From contig JAOPVD010000065.1 in the NCBI GenBank assembly GCA_025966295.1, positions 1-20,015 of the forward strand: 20,015 bases of DNA. The letters are read 5' to 3'. Each line of letters opens with the position of its first letter. Position 1 is the first letter of the stretch. Under the pieces are notes generated by a model. It was not told where the DNA came from and searched no databases. It saw only the letters and a list, made by a program, of their open reading frames with translations. Positions 7,935 to 15,881 of the stretch are shown here, one piece after another. Origin of the DNA: Frankiales bacterium. Its GTDB lineage: Bacteria; Actinomycetota; Actinomycetes; Mycobacteriales; SCTD01. Made by a program: the position numbers and the translations under genes.

Positions 7935-10348
7935 CGCCCATGGTCGTTGCCTACGCCTCCCAGCTCAGCGTCGCGCCGGGCGAGCGCGTCTCCTGCATGG
8001 TCAGCTGCTTCGGCGTGCCGGAGTACGAGGCCCGCCTGGTGCGCGTCATCTGTGGCGACCAGAACCCGGCAGGGCCCGGGTTCCGGTGCGAGCCGGTCGC
8101 CGAGGTGCCGGCACGGCGGCTGCCCGGTCGGGTGCAGGCGGTGCATGCCGGGTCGTTCGCGCAGCTGCCCGCTCCGGCCGACGGCTGGCAGCTGAGCGCC
8201 GGGTTCACCCTGCAGGCGACGATCTGGCCGACCACGCCGGACAAGGGCCAGCAGGCGATCGTCAGCGTGGACAGCGGCCACGGCGGTGCCCTCCAGCTGC
8301 GGATCGCCGCTGACGGATCGCTCGCGCTGCGCATCGTGCATCCCGACCACGGCGTGCACACCGTTGCTACCGGCGTTCCGATGCTGGTCCGGGAGTGGTA
8401 CCTCGTCGCCGCCTCCTACGACCCGCGCACCGGCGAGGTGCTGCTGGTCCAGGAAGCCCTCCGCCCCGAGCTCCGCGCCGCCGGCGACACCAGCTTCCTC
8501 CTGCGGCTCCCGACCGGGCTGGCCGCGGACCTCGACGGTCCGGTGCTGCTGGCAGGCCAGTCCGCCGGTACCTGCCGCGACCGCCTCGTCGCCAAGCACC
8601 TCTACAACGGCAAGATCGAGCGCCCCCGCCTCGTGGAGCGCCCGGTCGCCGTCGCGGACATCCGTGAGCTCGCCACCGCCGAGGTCCCGGCCGAGCTGCG
8701 CGCCGTCACCGCGGCCTGGGACCTGTCGCAGGACATCCCGACGCAGCTCGTCCGGGCCCTGCCCGGGCGCGCCGTGGACGGCCTGCTGGTCAACCTGCCC
8801 ACCCGCGCGGTCAAGGGGTCCAACTGGACCGGTGCGGAGATGGCCTGGCGCCACCGGCCGCAGGAGTACGGCGCCATCCACTTCCACGACGACGACCTGT
8901 ACGACGCCGGGTGGGAGGTGGACTTCGAGCTGGAGGTCCCTGCCACCCTGGCCAGCGGCGTCTACGCCCTGCACCTGCAGGGCGACGAGGCCGAGGACTA
9001 CGTCCCGCTGTTCGTCCGTCCGGCCCCCGACGGCCCGCGGGCCGACGTGGTGTTCGTCGCCCCCACGGCCAGCTACCTGGCCTACGCCAACGAGCACATG
9101 GTCACCGACGCCCCGCTGGTGCAGCTGGTGACCGACCAGGTGTCGATGCTGCAGCCGCAGGACCTCTTCCTGGCCGAGCACCGCGAGTACGGCGGCTCGA
9201 CCTACGACACGCACTCGGACGGCAGCGGCATCTGCCACTCCTCCCGACTGCGGCCGATCCTCAACATGCGTCCCCAGTACGCCTCCTGGCTCGGGGGCTC
9301 CGGCTCGGCGCTGTGGCAGTTCGCCGCGGACACGCACATCACCGACTGGCTGGCGAGCACCGGCACCCGCTTCGACGTGCTGACCGACGAGGACCTGCAC
9401 GCAGACGGGGCGGAGGCGCTGGCGCCGTACCGGGTTGTCATCACCGGCACGCACCCGGAGTACACCTCGCAGCGCATGCGGGACGCCTATGAGTCCCACA
9501 CCCGCTCGGGTGGACGCCTCATGTACCTGGGTGGGAACGGCTTCTACTGGAGGACCTCCTTCCCCGACGACCTCCCCGGCGTGATCGAGGTGCGGCGCAC
9601 CGAGAGCGGCACCCGTACCTGGGCGGCCGAGCCGGGCGAGTACTACCACGCGTCGAGCGGCGAGTACGGCGGCCTGTGGGTGCGCTGCGGCCAGAGCCCG
9701 CAGCAGCTCGTCGGCGTCGGCTTCGCCGCGCAGGGCTTCGACGTCTCGAGCTACTACCGCCGCCAGGCCGGCAGCTTCGACCCGCGCGCCGAGTTCGTCT
9801 TCCGTGGCGTGGGGACCGACGAGCGGATCGGCGACTTCGGCCTCATCGGAGGTGGTGCGGCCGGCCTCGAGATCGACCGCCACGACGTGGCGTTGGGCAG
9901 CCCGCCGCACGCCCTGCTGCTGGCCTCGTCCGAGCAGCACACCGACACCTACATGCTGACCCTGGAGGAGCTGCTCGCCAACCGGCCGACGGCCACCGGG
10001 ACCCAGGACCCGCTGGTCCGCGCGGACCTGGTGCTCTTCGAGACGGCCGGTGGCGGGGCGGTGTTCTCCACGGGCTCCATCGCCTGGGCCGGCTCGCTCT
10101 CCCACACCGGTGGCGACAACAACGTCGCCCGCATCACGCACAACGTGCTGATGCGCTTCCTCGACCCCGAGCTCTTCGTGCCGCCGCACCCGGCGGGCGC
10201 TGCACCACACCGGCCGGGGGACCCCCGCGCCGCCACGACGCACACCGACACGCACGTCTTCTCAGCAGTACCTCCTCGTCGCGACCCCGCGACGAGCCGT
10301 AGCGCCTCGCCCACCGCGAGCGCTCTCCGACAGGGGAACCCTCAATGA
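7931..10348 (+). CDS. N,N-dimethylformamidase-like large (beta) subunit
   Basis: This 805-residue protein matches the large subunit of N,N-dimethylformamidase, an amide hydrolase that in Paracoccus splits dimethylformamide into dimethylamine and formate using a mononuclear iron held by two tyrosines and a glutamate. Residues about 70-235 look like a concanavalin/LamG-type beta sandwich (from FTLQATIW to LYNGKIERPRL). Residues about 355-749 form the catalytic part, ending in GGDNNVARIT and RFLDPELF. Candidate iron ligands by spacing are Tyr382 or Tyr385 (SYLAYAN), Tyr425 (STYDTHSDG) and Glu510 (THPEYTS); this mapping is mine. The ATG at 7931 is chosen because it overlaps the small-subunit stop; the frame is open upstream but that stretch encodes the small subunit in another frame. 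After residue 749 a 56-residue Pro/Ala/Arg/Thr-rich tail follows, unlike the family end. The stop overlaps the binding-protein ATG. True substrate is unproven. Confidence 0.88.
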   Translation: MTPMVVAYASQLSVAPGERVSCMVSCFGVPEYEARLVRVICGDQNPAGPGFRCEPVAEVPARRLPGRVQAVHAGSFAQLPAPADGWQLSAGFTLQATIWPTTPDKGQQAIVSVDSGHGGALQLRIAADGSLALRIVHPDHGVHTVATGVPMLVREWYLVAASYDPRTGEVLLVQEALRPELRAAGDTSFLLRLPTGLAADLDGPVLLAGQSAGTCRDRLVAKHLYNGKIERPRLVERPVAVADIRELATAEVPAELRAVTAAWDLSQDIPTQLVRALPGRAVDGLLVNLPTRAVKGSNWTGAEMAWRHRPQEYGAIHFHDDDLYDAGWEVDFELEVPATLASGVYALHLQGDEAEDYVPLFVRPAPDGPRADVVFVAPTASYLAYANEHMVTDAPLVQLVTDQVSMLQPQDLFLAEHREYGGSTYDTHSDGSGICHSSRLRPILNMRPQYASWLGGSGSALWQFAADTHITDWLASTGTRFDVLTDEDLHADGAEALAPYRVVITGTHPEYTSQRMRDAYESHTRSGGRLMYLGGNGFYWRTSFPDDLPGVIEVRRTESGTRTWAAEPGEYYHASSGEYGGLWVRCGQSPQQLVGVGFAAQGFDVSSYYRRQAGSFDPRAEFVFRGVGTDERIGDFGLIGGGAAGLEIDRHDVALGSPPHALLLASSEQHTDTYMLTLEELLANRPTATGTQDPLVRADLVLFETAGGGAVFSTGSIAWAGSLSHTGGDNNVARITHNVLMRFLDPELFVPPHPAGAAPHRPGDPRAATTHTDTHVFSAVPPRRDPATSRSASPTASALRQGNPQ
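10275..10296 (+). other. Perfect 9-bp stem-loop before the binding-protein gene
   Basis: CTCGTCGCG (10275-10283) pairs perfectly with CGCGACGAG (10288-10296) across a 4-base loop. There is no T-run, so it is not a classic terminator. It lies about 50 bases before the lipoprotein gene, inside the low-complexity 3' tail of the large-subunit gene. It may protect or partly terminate the mRNA to give a different level of the transporter. Confidence 0.6.
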
Positions 10349-11478
10349 AGTCCCACGCTCCCGGCTACCGGCTGATGGCCGGCGTCGCCACGTTGTCCGC
10401 GGCCCTGCTGCTCACCGCCTGCGGCTCCTCGTCCTCCACGAAGGAGACGGCCTCGGGCAGCACCGCTGACGCCGCCGCCATCGCCAAGGCCGCGCAGGAG
10501 CGCGTCGCCAAGGAGTCCGCGCCCGTGACCTCGGGTGTCCCGGCCACCGGCCCCGCGGCCGTCAAGGGCAAGTTCGTCGTGCTGATCCCGTGCGCGTCCG
10601 CGTCGGAGGGCTGCGCGCAGCCGGCGAAGGGTGCCGAGGAGGCCGCCAAGCTGCTCGGCTGGAAGGTCGTCACCATCGACGGCAAGGGCACCGCCGACGC
10701 GCAGTCCGCCGCCGTCCGCCAGGCGGTCGCGCTCAAGGCCGACGGCATCATCACCTTCGCGATCGACCCGAGCAGCATCAAGGGCGCCGTCGAGCAGGCC
10801 CGCAAGGCCGGCATCAAGGTCGTGGCGCAGTCGACCAACCCGACCGACCTCGTCGACTTCTCCGACAACCCGGACACCGAGGGCTGGAACGCCTCCGGCT
10901 CCTACCTGGCCGACTACGCGATCGCCAAGACCGGCGGCAAGGTCAAGGCTCTCGTGCTGCACGACACCGGCTTCAAGACGATGATCACCCGCCACGCGGC
11001 CTTCGAGGGTGCCCTCAAGCAGTGCGCCACGTGCGAGATCCTCGAGACCAAGCTGTTCACGTTCGCTGACCTGGCCACCTCCGTGCCGCGCACCGTTCAG
11101 CAGATGGCGCAGAACCACCCTGACTTCAACGTCATCTACATCGACTACGACTACGCCGTGCCGACCGTGCTCCAGGGCCTGAAGGCCGTGGGCGTCAAGG
11201 ACAAGATCGTGCTTGGCTCGGACGGCACCTCGGCGGCCATCGAGTGCATCAAGCAGGGCTGCGGCCAGTCCGCCACCACGGCCTTCGCGCTCGACTGGGC
11301 CGGCTGGTCGAACATCGACATCATCAACCGCATCTTCGCGGGTGAGGACCCGAAGGGCGGCGCGGGCACGCTCAAGGTCAAGCTCGTGGACGCGGACGTG
11401 GCCAAGGGCATCGACAACCTCTGGGACGGCGACCTGGACTTCCGCGCGGCCTACAAGAAGGTCTGGGGTATCGCGTGA
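10345..11478 (+). CDS. Lipoprotein substrate-binding protein of a CUT2 (ribose-type) ABC importer
   Basis: A 377-residue Peripla_BP_4/RbsB-like binding protein. It begins with a type II signal peptide: a basic start, a hydrophobic core and the lipobox LTAC with Cys26, followed by a Ser-rich linker. It should therefore be anchored outside the cytoplasmic membrane. Fold landmarks are KADGIITFAIDPSSIKGAV, KAGIKVVAQSTNP, FNVIYIDYDYAVPTVLQGL and KIVLGSDG. The ATG overlaps the large-subunit stop; an AGGGGA site precedes it. The following ATPase overlaps its stop. Three short-range cysteine pairs (83/90, 227/230, 301/306) are unusual for this family and could be disulfides. The family mostly binds sugars, but operon position suggests the amide or amine substrate of this island. 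Confidence 0.93.
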   Translation: MKSHAPGYRLMAGVATLSAALLLTACGSSSSTKETASGSTADAAAIAKAAQERVAKESAPVTSGVPATGPAAVKGKFVVLIPCASASEGCAQPAKGAEEAAKLLGWKVVTIDGKGTADAQSAAVRQAVALKADGIITFAIDPSSIKGAVEQARKAGIKVVAQSTNPTDLVDFSDNPDTEGWNASGSYLADYAIAKTGGKVKALVLHDTGFKTMITRHAAFEGALKQCATCEILETKLFTFADLATSVPRTVQQMAQNHPDFNVIYIDYDYAVPTVLQGLKAVGVKDKIVLGSDGTSAAIECIKQGCGQSATTAFALDWAGWSNIDIINRIFAGEDPKGGAGTLKVKLVDADVAKGIDNLWDGDLDFRAAYKKVWGIA

Positions 11479-12989
11479 CATCAGAGGGGGCGTCCGTCGT
11501 CGCCCTCTCGGGGATCCGTAAGGAGTTCACCGGGCAGGTCGCTCTGGACGATGTGTCCTTGGCGGTTCAGGCAGGCCAGGTGCACGCGCTGGTCGGGACC
11601 AACGGCTCCGGAAAGTCGACGCTGGTGAAGGTCCTCGCGGGCGTGTACTCGCCCGAGCGGGGAAGCGTCCTCATCGACGGACAACAGGTCCCGCACCTGA
11701 CCCCTGCGCGGGCCACCGAGCTGGGCCTGCGGTTCATCCACCAGGACCCGGCGCTGTTCCCGCAGCAGACGGTCCGCGACAACATCTCCATCGGGTCGCG
11801 CTACCGGGGCAGCCGCGGCGTCCGGGTCGACGAGCGGCGGGAGCGTGACGCCGCCCGTCGGGCACTGAGCGCGATCGGCGTCGACGACGTCTCTCCCGAC
11901 GTGCGACTGGGCGCGTTGTCCCAGTCGCAGCGGACGATGGTCGCCGTCGCCCGGGCGGTCCAGGACCTGCAGGGGGGACAGCGCATCCGCCTGCTCGTCC
12001 TGGACGAACCGACGGCGTCACTGCCGGAGCACGAGGCCGAACGCGTGTACGGCGTGATCCGGGACGTGGCGGCGCAGGGCATCGGTGTCGTGTACATCAG
12101 TCACGACCTGTCACCGCTGCTCGCGCTGGCCGACCACGTGACGGTGCTGCGGGACGGAAAGCTGGTCGCGTCGCGCTCGTCATCGGGTCTGGACGAGGCG
12201 GCCCTCGCCCAGCTCATGGTGGGCGAGGAGGTCCAGCGGGCCACCTCGTCCACCAGCCGGCCCGGCGAGGTCGTGCTGAGCTGCCGCGGACTCCGGGGAG
12301 GTCGGCTCCAGCCGACCTCCCTGGAGGTCCGGGGCGGGGAGATCGTGGGGGTGGCCGGTCTGCTCGGCTCCGGCCGGAGCACGCTGCTCCGGCTGATTGC
12401 CGGGAGCCAGCCGACCGACGGGGGCGAGGTCCTCGTCAGTGGTCGGCGGGTGCCACCCGGCAAGCCGGCGGCGGCCATCGCGGCCGGCATCGCGTACGTG
12501 CCGGAGGACCGGCGCGCGCAGGCGGCCTTCCCCAACCTGACGTTGCGGGAGAACATCACGGGGGCGGCGCTGTCCGCCTTCCGCGGGCCGCTGCGCATCG
12601 ACGAGCGCGCGGAGCGTGCGGCGGTACGGGCGCTGCTGGACGAGTTCGACGTGAAGCCGCGGGACACCGAGAAGCAGTTCCGCTTCCTCAGTGGCGGCAA
12701 CCAGCAGAAGGCCATCATCGCCAGGTGCGCGCGGCTGGCCCCCGAGGTCCTCCTGCTCGACGAGCCCACCCAGGGCGTGGACGTCCGGGCGCGGGCCCAG
12801 ATCCACGAGGCCATCAAGCGCCTCGCCGCGCGCGGCACCGCTGTCCTGGTCGTGAGCTCGGACTTCGGCGAGGTCCTGGACCTCAGCGATCGGGTGCTGG
12901 TCCTCCGCCAGGGCGGCATCAAGACGACCATCGCAGACCCGGCTACGGCACAGGAGCAGCACGTGCACCACCTTGCGGGCACGGCATGA
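11475..12989 (+). CDS. Sugar-type ABC importer ATPase with two nucleotide-binding domains
   Basis: A 504-residue RbsA/MglA-type protein with two fused ATPase domains, energising the importer encoded around it. Domain 1 has Walker A GTNGSGKST (41-49), Q-loop IHQDPALFP, signature LSQSQ (148-152) and Walker B with Asp177-Glu178. Domain 2 has the degenerate P-loop GLLGSGRST (Gly298 to Thr303, Arg in place of Lys), signature LSGGNQQK (405-412) and LLLDEPTQGVD with Asp429-Glu430. The degenerate second P-loop is normal for this subfamily. The GTG start overlaps the binding-protein stop (GTGA), and the stop overlaps a possible permease ATG. It is complete and appears functional; the transported compound is not encoded in this subunit. 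Confidence 0.95.
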   Translation: MTSEGASVVALSGIRKEFTGQVALDDVSLAVQAGQVHALVGTNGSGKSTLVKVLAGVYSPERGSVLIDGQQVPHLTPARATELGLRFIHQDPALFPQQTVRDNISIGSRYRGSRGVRVDERRERDAARRALSAIGVDDVSPDVRLGALSQSQRTMVAVARAVQDLQGGQRIRLLVLDEPTASLPEHEAERVYGVIRDVAAQGIGVVYISHDLSPLLALADHVTVLRDGKLVASRSSSGLDEAALAQLMVGEEVQRATSSTSRPGEVVLSCRGLRGGRLQPTSLEVRGGEIVGVAGLLGSGRSTLLRLIAGSQPTDGGEVLVSGRRVPPGKPAAAIAAGIAYVPEDRRAQAAFPNLTLRENITGAALSAFRGPLRIDERAERAAVRALLDEFDVKPRDTEKQFRFLSGGNQQKAIIARCARLAPEVLLLDEPTQGVDVRARAQIHEAIKRLAARGTAVLVVSSDFGEVLDLSDRVLVLRQGGIKTTIADPATAQEQHVHHLAGTA

Positions 12990-14044
12990 CCGGTCCCAGC
13001 ACCGCACGCACCGGACACGAAGGGGAACAGGCCATGGCGACTGCCGTCACGGAGCAAGACCAGGACAAGGGGGCCTCGACCCGCCCCCGAGCAGGCCGAG
13101 GGCGGGGTGCGCTCAACCCCCGCTGGTTCGGCTTCTACGCCCTGGTGGCCATCGTGGTGCTGTTCAGCCTGCTGCGGCCAGACACCTACCCGACGATGAC
13201 GAACCTCACCGCCATCCTCAGCAACGAGGCGGTCGGCTGCATGCTGGCCATGGCGCTGTTCGTGCCGCTCGTGGCCGGGCACTACGACCTGTCCATCGCC
13301 AACGTCCTCACGCTGTCGATGATCTGCTCAGTCGGCATGTTCCAGGAGTTCCAGGCACCGATCTGGGTCGCCGTCGTCGTCCCGGTGCTCGTCGGGGCCC
13401 TGATCGGGCTCATCAACGGCGTGGCGGTGACGGTCGTCGGCATCAACTCGCTCGTCGCGACCCTCGCCACCGGCAGCTGCGCGCTCGGTCTGGCGCTGTG
13501 GTGGACCAACGGCACGATCTTCTCGGAGAACGTCCCGTCGGGCTTCCAGGACCTGGGTGGAGATCTGGGGGGCATCCCGCTGCCGGCGGTGTACGCGGCC
13601 GTGCTCATCGTGGTCCTGTGGTGGGCCTCGGAGCGCATGCCCGTCGGGCGCTACCTGTACGCCCTGGGCGACAACGCCGAGGCGGCACGCCTGACCGGCA
13701 TTCCCGTGACGCGCCTGACCATCGGCACCTTCGTGGTGTCCGGCAGCATCGCCGCCTTCGCGGGCGTGGTCCAGGCGGCGGTTCTCGGATCCGGAAACCC
13801 GCAGGTGGGCCCGAGCCTGCTGCTTCCGGCCTTCGCCGCCGTGTTCCTGGGCGGCACGATCCTGTACCTGGGCCGGCACAACGTCCTGGGCACCGTCGTG
13901 GCTGTCCTGGTGCTGGCGGCCCTCGTCGGTGGCCTGGAGCAGCTGGGTGTGCCGTTCTACGTCTCGCCGTTGCTCAAGGGGGTCGTGCTGCTGCTCGCCG
14001 TGGCGCTGACCACGGGGAGGTTCTCGAAGGTGCGGAGCCACTGA
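12986..14044 (+). CDS. Ribose/xylose-type ABC importer permease
   Basis: A 352-residue RbsC-family (BPD_transp_2) permease with about eight to ten hydrophobic helices beginning near WFGFYALVAIVVLF. The conserved cytoplasmic coupling region ALGDNAEAARLTGIPVTRLTIGTF is clear, as are GLINGVAVTVVGINSLVATLATG and the closing SPLLKGVVLLLAVAL. The start at 12986 overlaps the ATPase stop (ATGA) as elsewhere in this operon. A second ATG at 13034 has a purine-rich AAGGGGA about 7 bases upstream and would remove 16 charged or polar residues; it is a real alternative. It is the last gene of the enzyme-transporter string. As a single permease gene it probably forms a homodimer. Confidence 0.93.
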   Translation: MTGPSTARTGHEGEQAMATAVTEQDQDKGASTRPRAGRGRGALNPRWFGFYALVAIVVLFSLLRPDTYPTMTNLTAILSNEAVGCMLAMALFVPLVAGHYDLSIANVLTLSMICSVGMFQEFQAPIWVAVVVPVLVGALIGLINGVAVTVVGINSLVATLATGSCALGLALWWTNGTIFSENVPSGFQDLGGDLGGIPLPAVYAAVLIVVLWWASERMPVGRYLYALGDNAEAARLTGIPVTRLTIGTFVVSGSIAAFAGVVQAAVLGSGNPQVGPSLLLPAFAAVFLGGTILYLGRHNVLGTVVAVLVLAALVGGLEQLGVPFYVSPLLKGVVLLLAVALTTGRFSKVRSH

Positions 14045-14095
14045 AGTGGCCCGCAACCAGGCCGGCGCTGCGTAGCATGACGCACCGCCGGGGCC

Positions 14096-14150
14096 GTGCG
14101 ATCGTCCGGCGGGCGAGGGTGCAGAGTCCCTCGCCGGCCGGCGATCGCAC
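14096..14150 (+). terminator. Long near-perfect hairpin between permease and gntR
   Basis: A 24-base left arm (14096-14119) and a 23-base right arm (14128-14150) pair with one bulged T and one mismatch around an 8-base loop. There is no T-tract. It could be an actinobacterial-style terminator for the transporter operon. If a TAGCAT box at 14073-14078 is a promoter, it would instead sit in the leader of the gntR message. The remaining part of the 132-bp gap (14045-14176) shows nothing else recognisable. Confidence 0.6.
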
Positions 14151-14176
14151 CTCGACAAGGGGGACGTGAACAGGTC

Positions 14177-14860
14177 ATGGGCGCGGTTCAGCAGACCATG
14201 AGCGGATTCACCATCGACCGGCGCGGCGCTGCCTCGCTCATCGCCGAGGAGCTGCGCCGGCGGATCATCGAGGGCGACCTGGCGCCCGGTGCACCGCTCC
14301 GGGAGAGCGAGCTCGCCACCGCCTTCGACGTGGCGCGCAACACGGTGCGGGAGTCGCTGCGCCTGCTCACCCAGGAGGGCATCGCCGTCCACGAGCCGCA
14401 CAAGGGCGTGTCGGTGCGCCGGCTGACCCCCTCGGAGGTGCGCGACATCTACGCGCTGCGGGGGCTACTGGAGCGGGGGGCCCTGGCCCGCGCCGGGCAG
14501 CTCACCGAGGAGGAGGTCGAGCGCCTCACCTCCATCCTGGGCCGGGCGGACGCGGCGGTGCAGCAGAACGACGCCAAGGCCGTCCAGCAGCTGAACGCGG
14601 AGTTCCACCGCCAGCTCGTGGCGCTCCTGGGCAACCAGCGCCTCGACCAGCTCTTCGACCAGCTGCTCGGGGAGATCCGGCTCATCCTGACCGGCTTCAT
14701 CGGCAGCCCGCAGCCCTGGCCGCAGCGCAACCGGCAGCTCCTCCAGCTCCTGGTGGACGGCGACAAGCGCAAGTTCGAGCGCGAGCTCGAGCGCTACCTG
14801 CAGGACTCCTGCGACGACGCGGTCGCACGGTGCGAGACAGACCCCGGCCAGGCGCCGTGA
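14177..14860 (+). CDS. GntR family transcriptional regulator, FCD (FadR-type) subfamily
   Basis: A 227-residue regulator. An N-terminal winged helix (residues about 14-80) carries the canonical LRRRIIEGDLAPGAPLRESELA and ARNTVRESLRLLTQEG segments. The helical FCD ligand domain follows to about residue 215. FCD proteins usually bind a metal and a small carboxylate through one Asp and three His. Here the corresponding positions appear to be Asn140, His144, Asn185 and Tyr207, so the metal site may be lost. The ATG at 14177 lies 12 bases after a purine run (AAGGGGGA); an ATG at 14198 is also possible. The stop overlaps the LuxR GTG. Likely a substrate-responsive repressor of the flanking operons and perhaps of itself, given the hairpin upstream. 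Confidence 0.9.
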   Translation: MGAVQQTMSGFTIDRRGAASLIAEELRRRIIEGDLAPGAPLRESELATAFDVARNTVRESLRLLTQEGIAVHEPHKGVSVRRLTPSEVRDIYALRGLLERGALARAGQLTEEEVERLTSILGRADAAVQQNDAKAVQQLNAEFHRQLVALLGNQRLDQLFDQLLGEIRLILTGFIGSPQPWPQRNRQLLQLLVDGDKRKFERELERYLQDSCDDAVARCETDPGQAP

Positions 14861-15879
14861 CCGCGGCGACCCTCGACCGCCCGGACGGCCGGGGCCTCGA
14901 CGCCGTCCTGGCCCTGGGGCGAGCAGCCGATGAGTTCGCGCGCTCGCCGGAGGCCGCCGAGCCGTTCCTTCGGGGCCTGGCCGACTTCGCCGGCTGCGAG
15001 ACGGCTCTGCTGGCCGCGGCCGACCCGGTCACCGGCGGGCACCGCCTGCTCGCCAACTCCGGCTACTCCGCGCAGGTGGCGGACCACCTCGTGGACGGCT
15101 ACGCCGCGTCCTGCCCGGGCTACGCCTTCAGCCTCCGGTGCGGGCTGCCGGTGCGCATGTGCGACATCCCGTTCGACTACCGCGAGACCCCGACGTACCA
15201 GGAGGTCTTGCAGCCGGCGGGCTTCCTGGAAGGCGTCACCGTCTGCCTGTACACCACCAGTGGCCGCTACACCGGGCTGCTGACGCTGAGCTCCTCGGCC
15301 TCCCGGCCGGTCGCCGAGGACACCCGGGCGCTCATGGCGGCGTTGGCGTCCCGGCTCGCCACGGCGACCGACCTGCGTCGTGCGCCGGCTCGTGACGAGC
15401 TGCTGCTGCGGCCCGACGAGGTCGTGCTGCACGTGGCCTCCCGCCCCGGGCGGGTCCTGGCCCACCCCGGCGTGCTGGACGACCTGCCGTTGGACCGTGC
15501 TCAGCTGATCGACCTCGCTCGGCTGGTGGGCCAGTCCGCGCGCGACCGGATCGGCTTCTACCAGCGGGACGGGCGAGGGCAGTGGTGGGCGTGGCGGGGC
15601 CAGCGCACGGCGACCCTCCGGTCCGACGGCATCGACGTCGTGGTCACGGCGCGGCGGGAGAACCCGCCGTACGGGCTCAGCGCCCGCGAGCTGGACATCC
15701 TCAGCCTCATGGTCAGGGGACTGGCCAACGCCGAGGTGGCCGCCGAGCTGCACGTCAGCCTGAGCACCGTGAAGACGCACGTCGAGCACGTGCTGGACAA
15801 GCTCGGCACCGCCACCCGCGCCGGCGCGGTGAGCATGGCCAGTGACCGCCTGCTGCTGAGCTGGCAGCACCTGCGCTGA
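14857..15879 (+). CDS. GAF-like sensor domain LuxR family transcriptional regulator
   Basis: A 340-residue regulator with a GAF-like N-terminal region (about 25-165) and a LuxR helix-turn-helix near the C-terminus (about 272-330). The latter contains LSARELDILSLMVRGLANAEVA and VSLSTVKTHVEHVLDKLGT. No receiver or autoinducer-binding domain is recognised. The GTG at 14857 is chosen because it overlaps the GntR stop (GTGA); a GTG at 14830 is in frame but would overlap by 31 bases. In Paracoccus aminophilus the dimethylformamidase genes on plasmid pAMI2 are reported to be activated by a LuxR-family regulator, so an activating role here is attractive but is inference. A strong hairpin begins three bases after its stop. 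Confidence 0.88.
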   Translation: MTAATLDRPDGRGLDAVLALGRAADEFARSPEAAEPFLRGLADFAGCETALLAAADPVTGGHRLLANSGYSAQVADHLVDGYAASCPGYAFSLRCGLPVRMCDIPFDYRETPTYQEVLQPAGFLEGVTVCLYTTSGRYTGLLTLSSSASRPVAEDTRALMAALASRLATATDLRRAPARDELLLRPDEVVLHVASRPGRVLAHPGVLDDLPLDRAQLIDLARLVGQSARDRIGFYQRDGRGQWWAWRGQRTATLRSDGIDVVVTARRENPPYGLSARELDILSLMVRGLANAEVAAELHVSLSTVKTHVEHVLDKLGTATRAGAVSMASDRLLLSWQHLR

Positions 15880-15881
15880 CA

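Noticed and set aside
7817..10255. Minus-strand open frame of 812 codons opposite the DMFase-like large subunit.
   Set aside because: It shows no domain, has shadow-type composition, and the + strand protein is clearly recognisable.
10342..11481. Minus-strand open frame covering the binding-protein gene almost exactly.
   Set aside because: Antisense mirror of a strongly biased coding sequence; the + strand has a lipobox and binding-protein fold.
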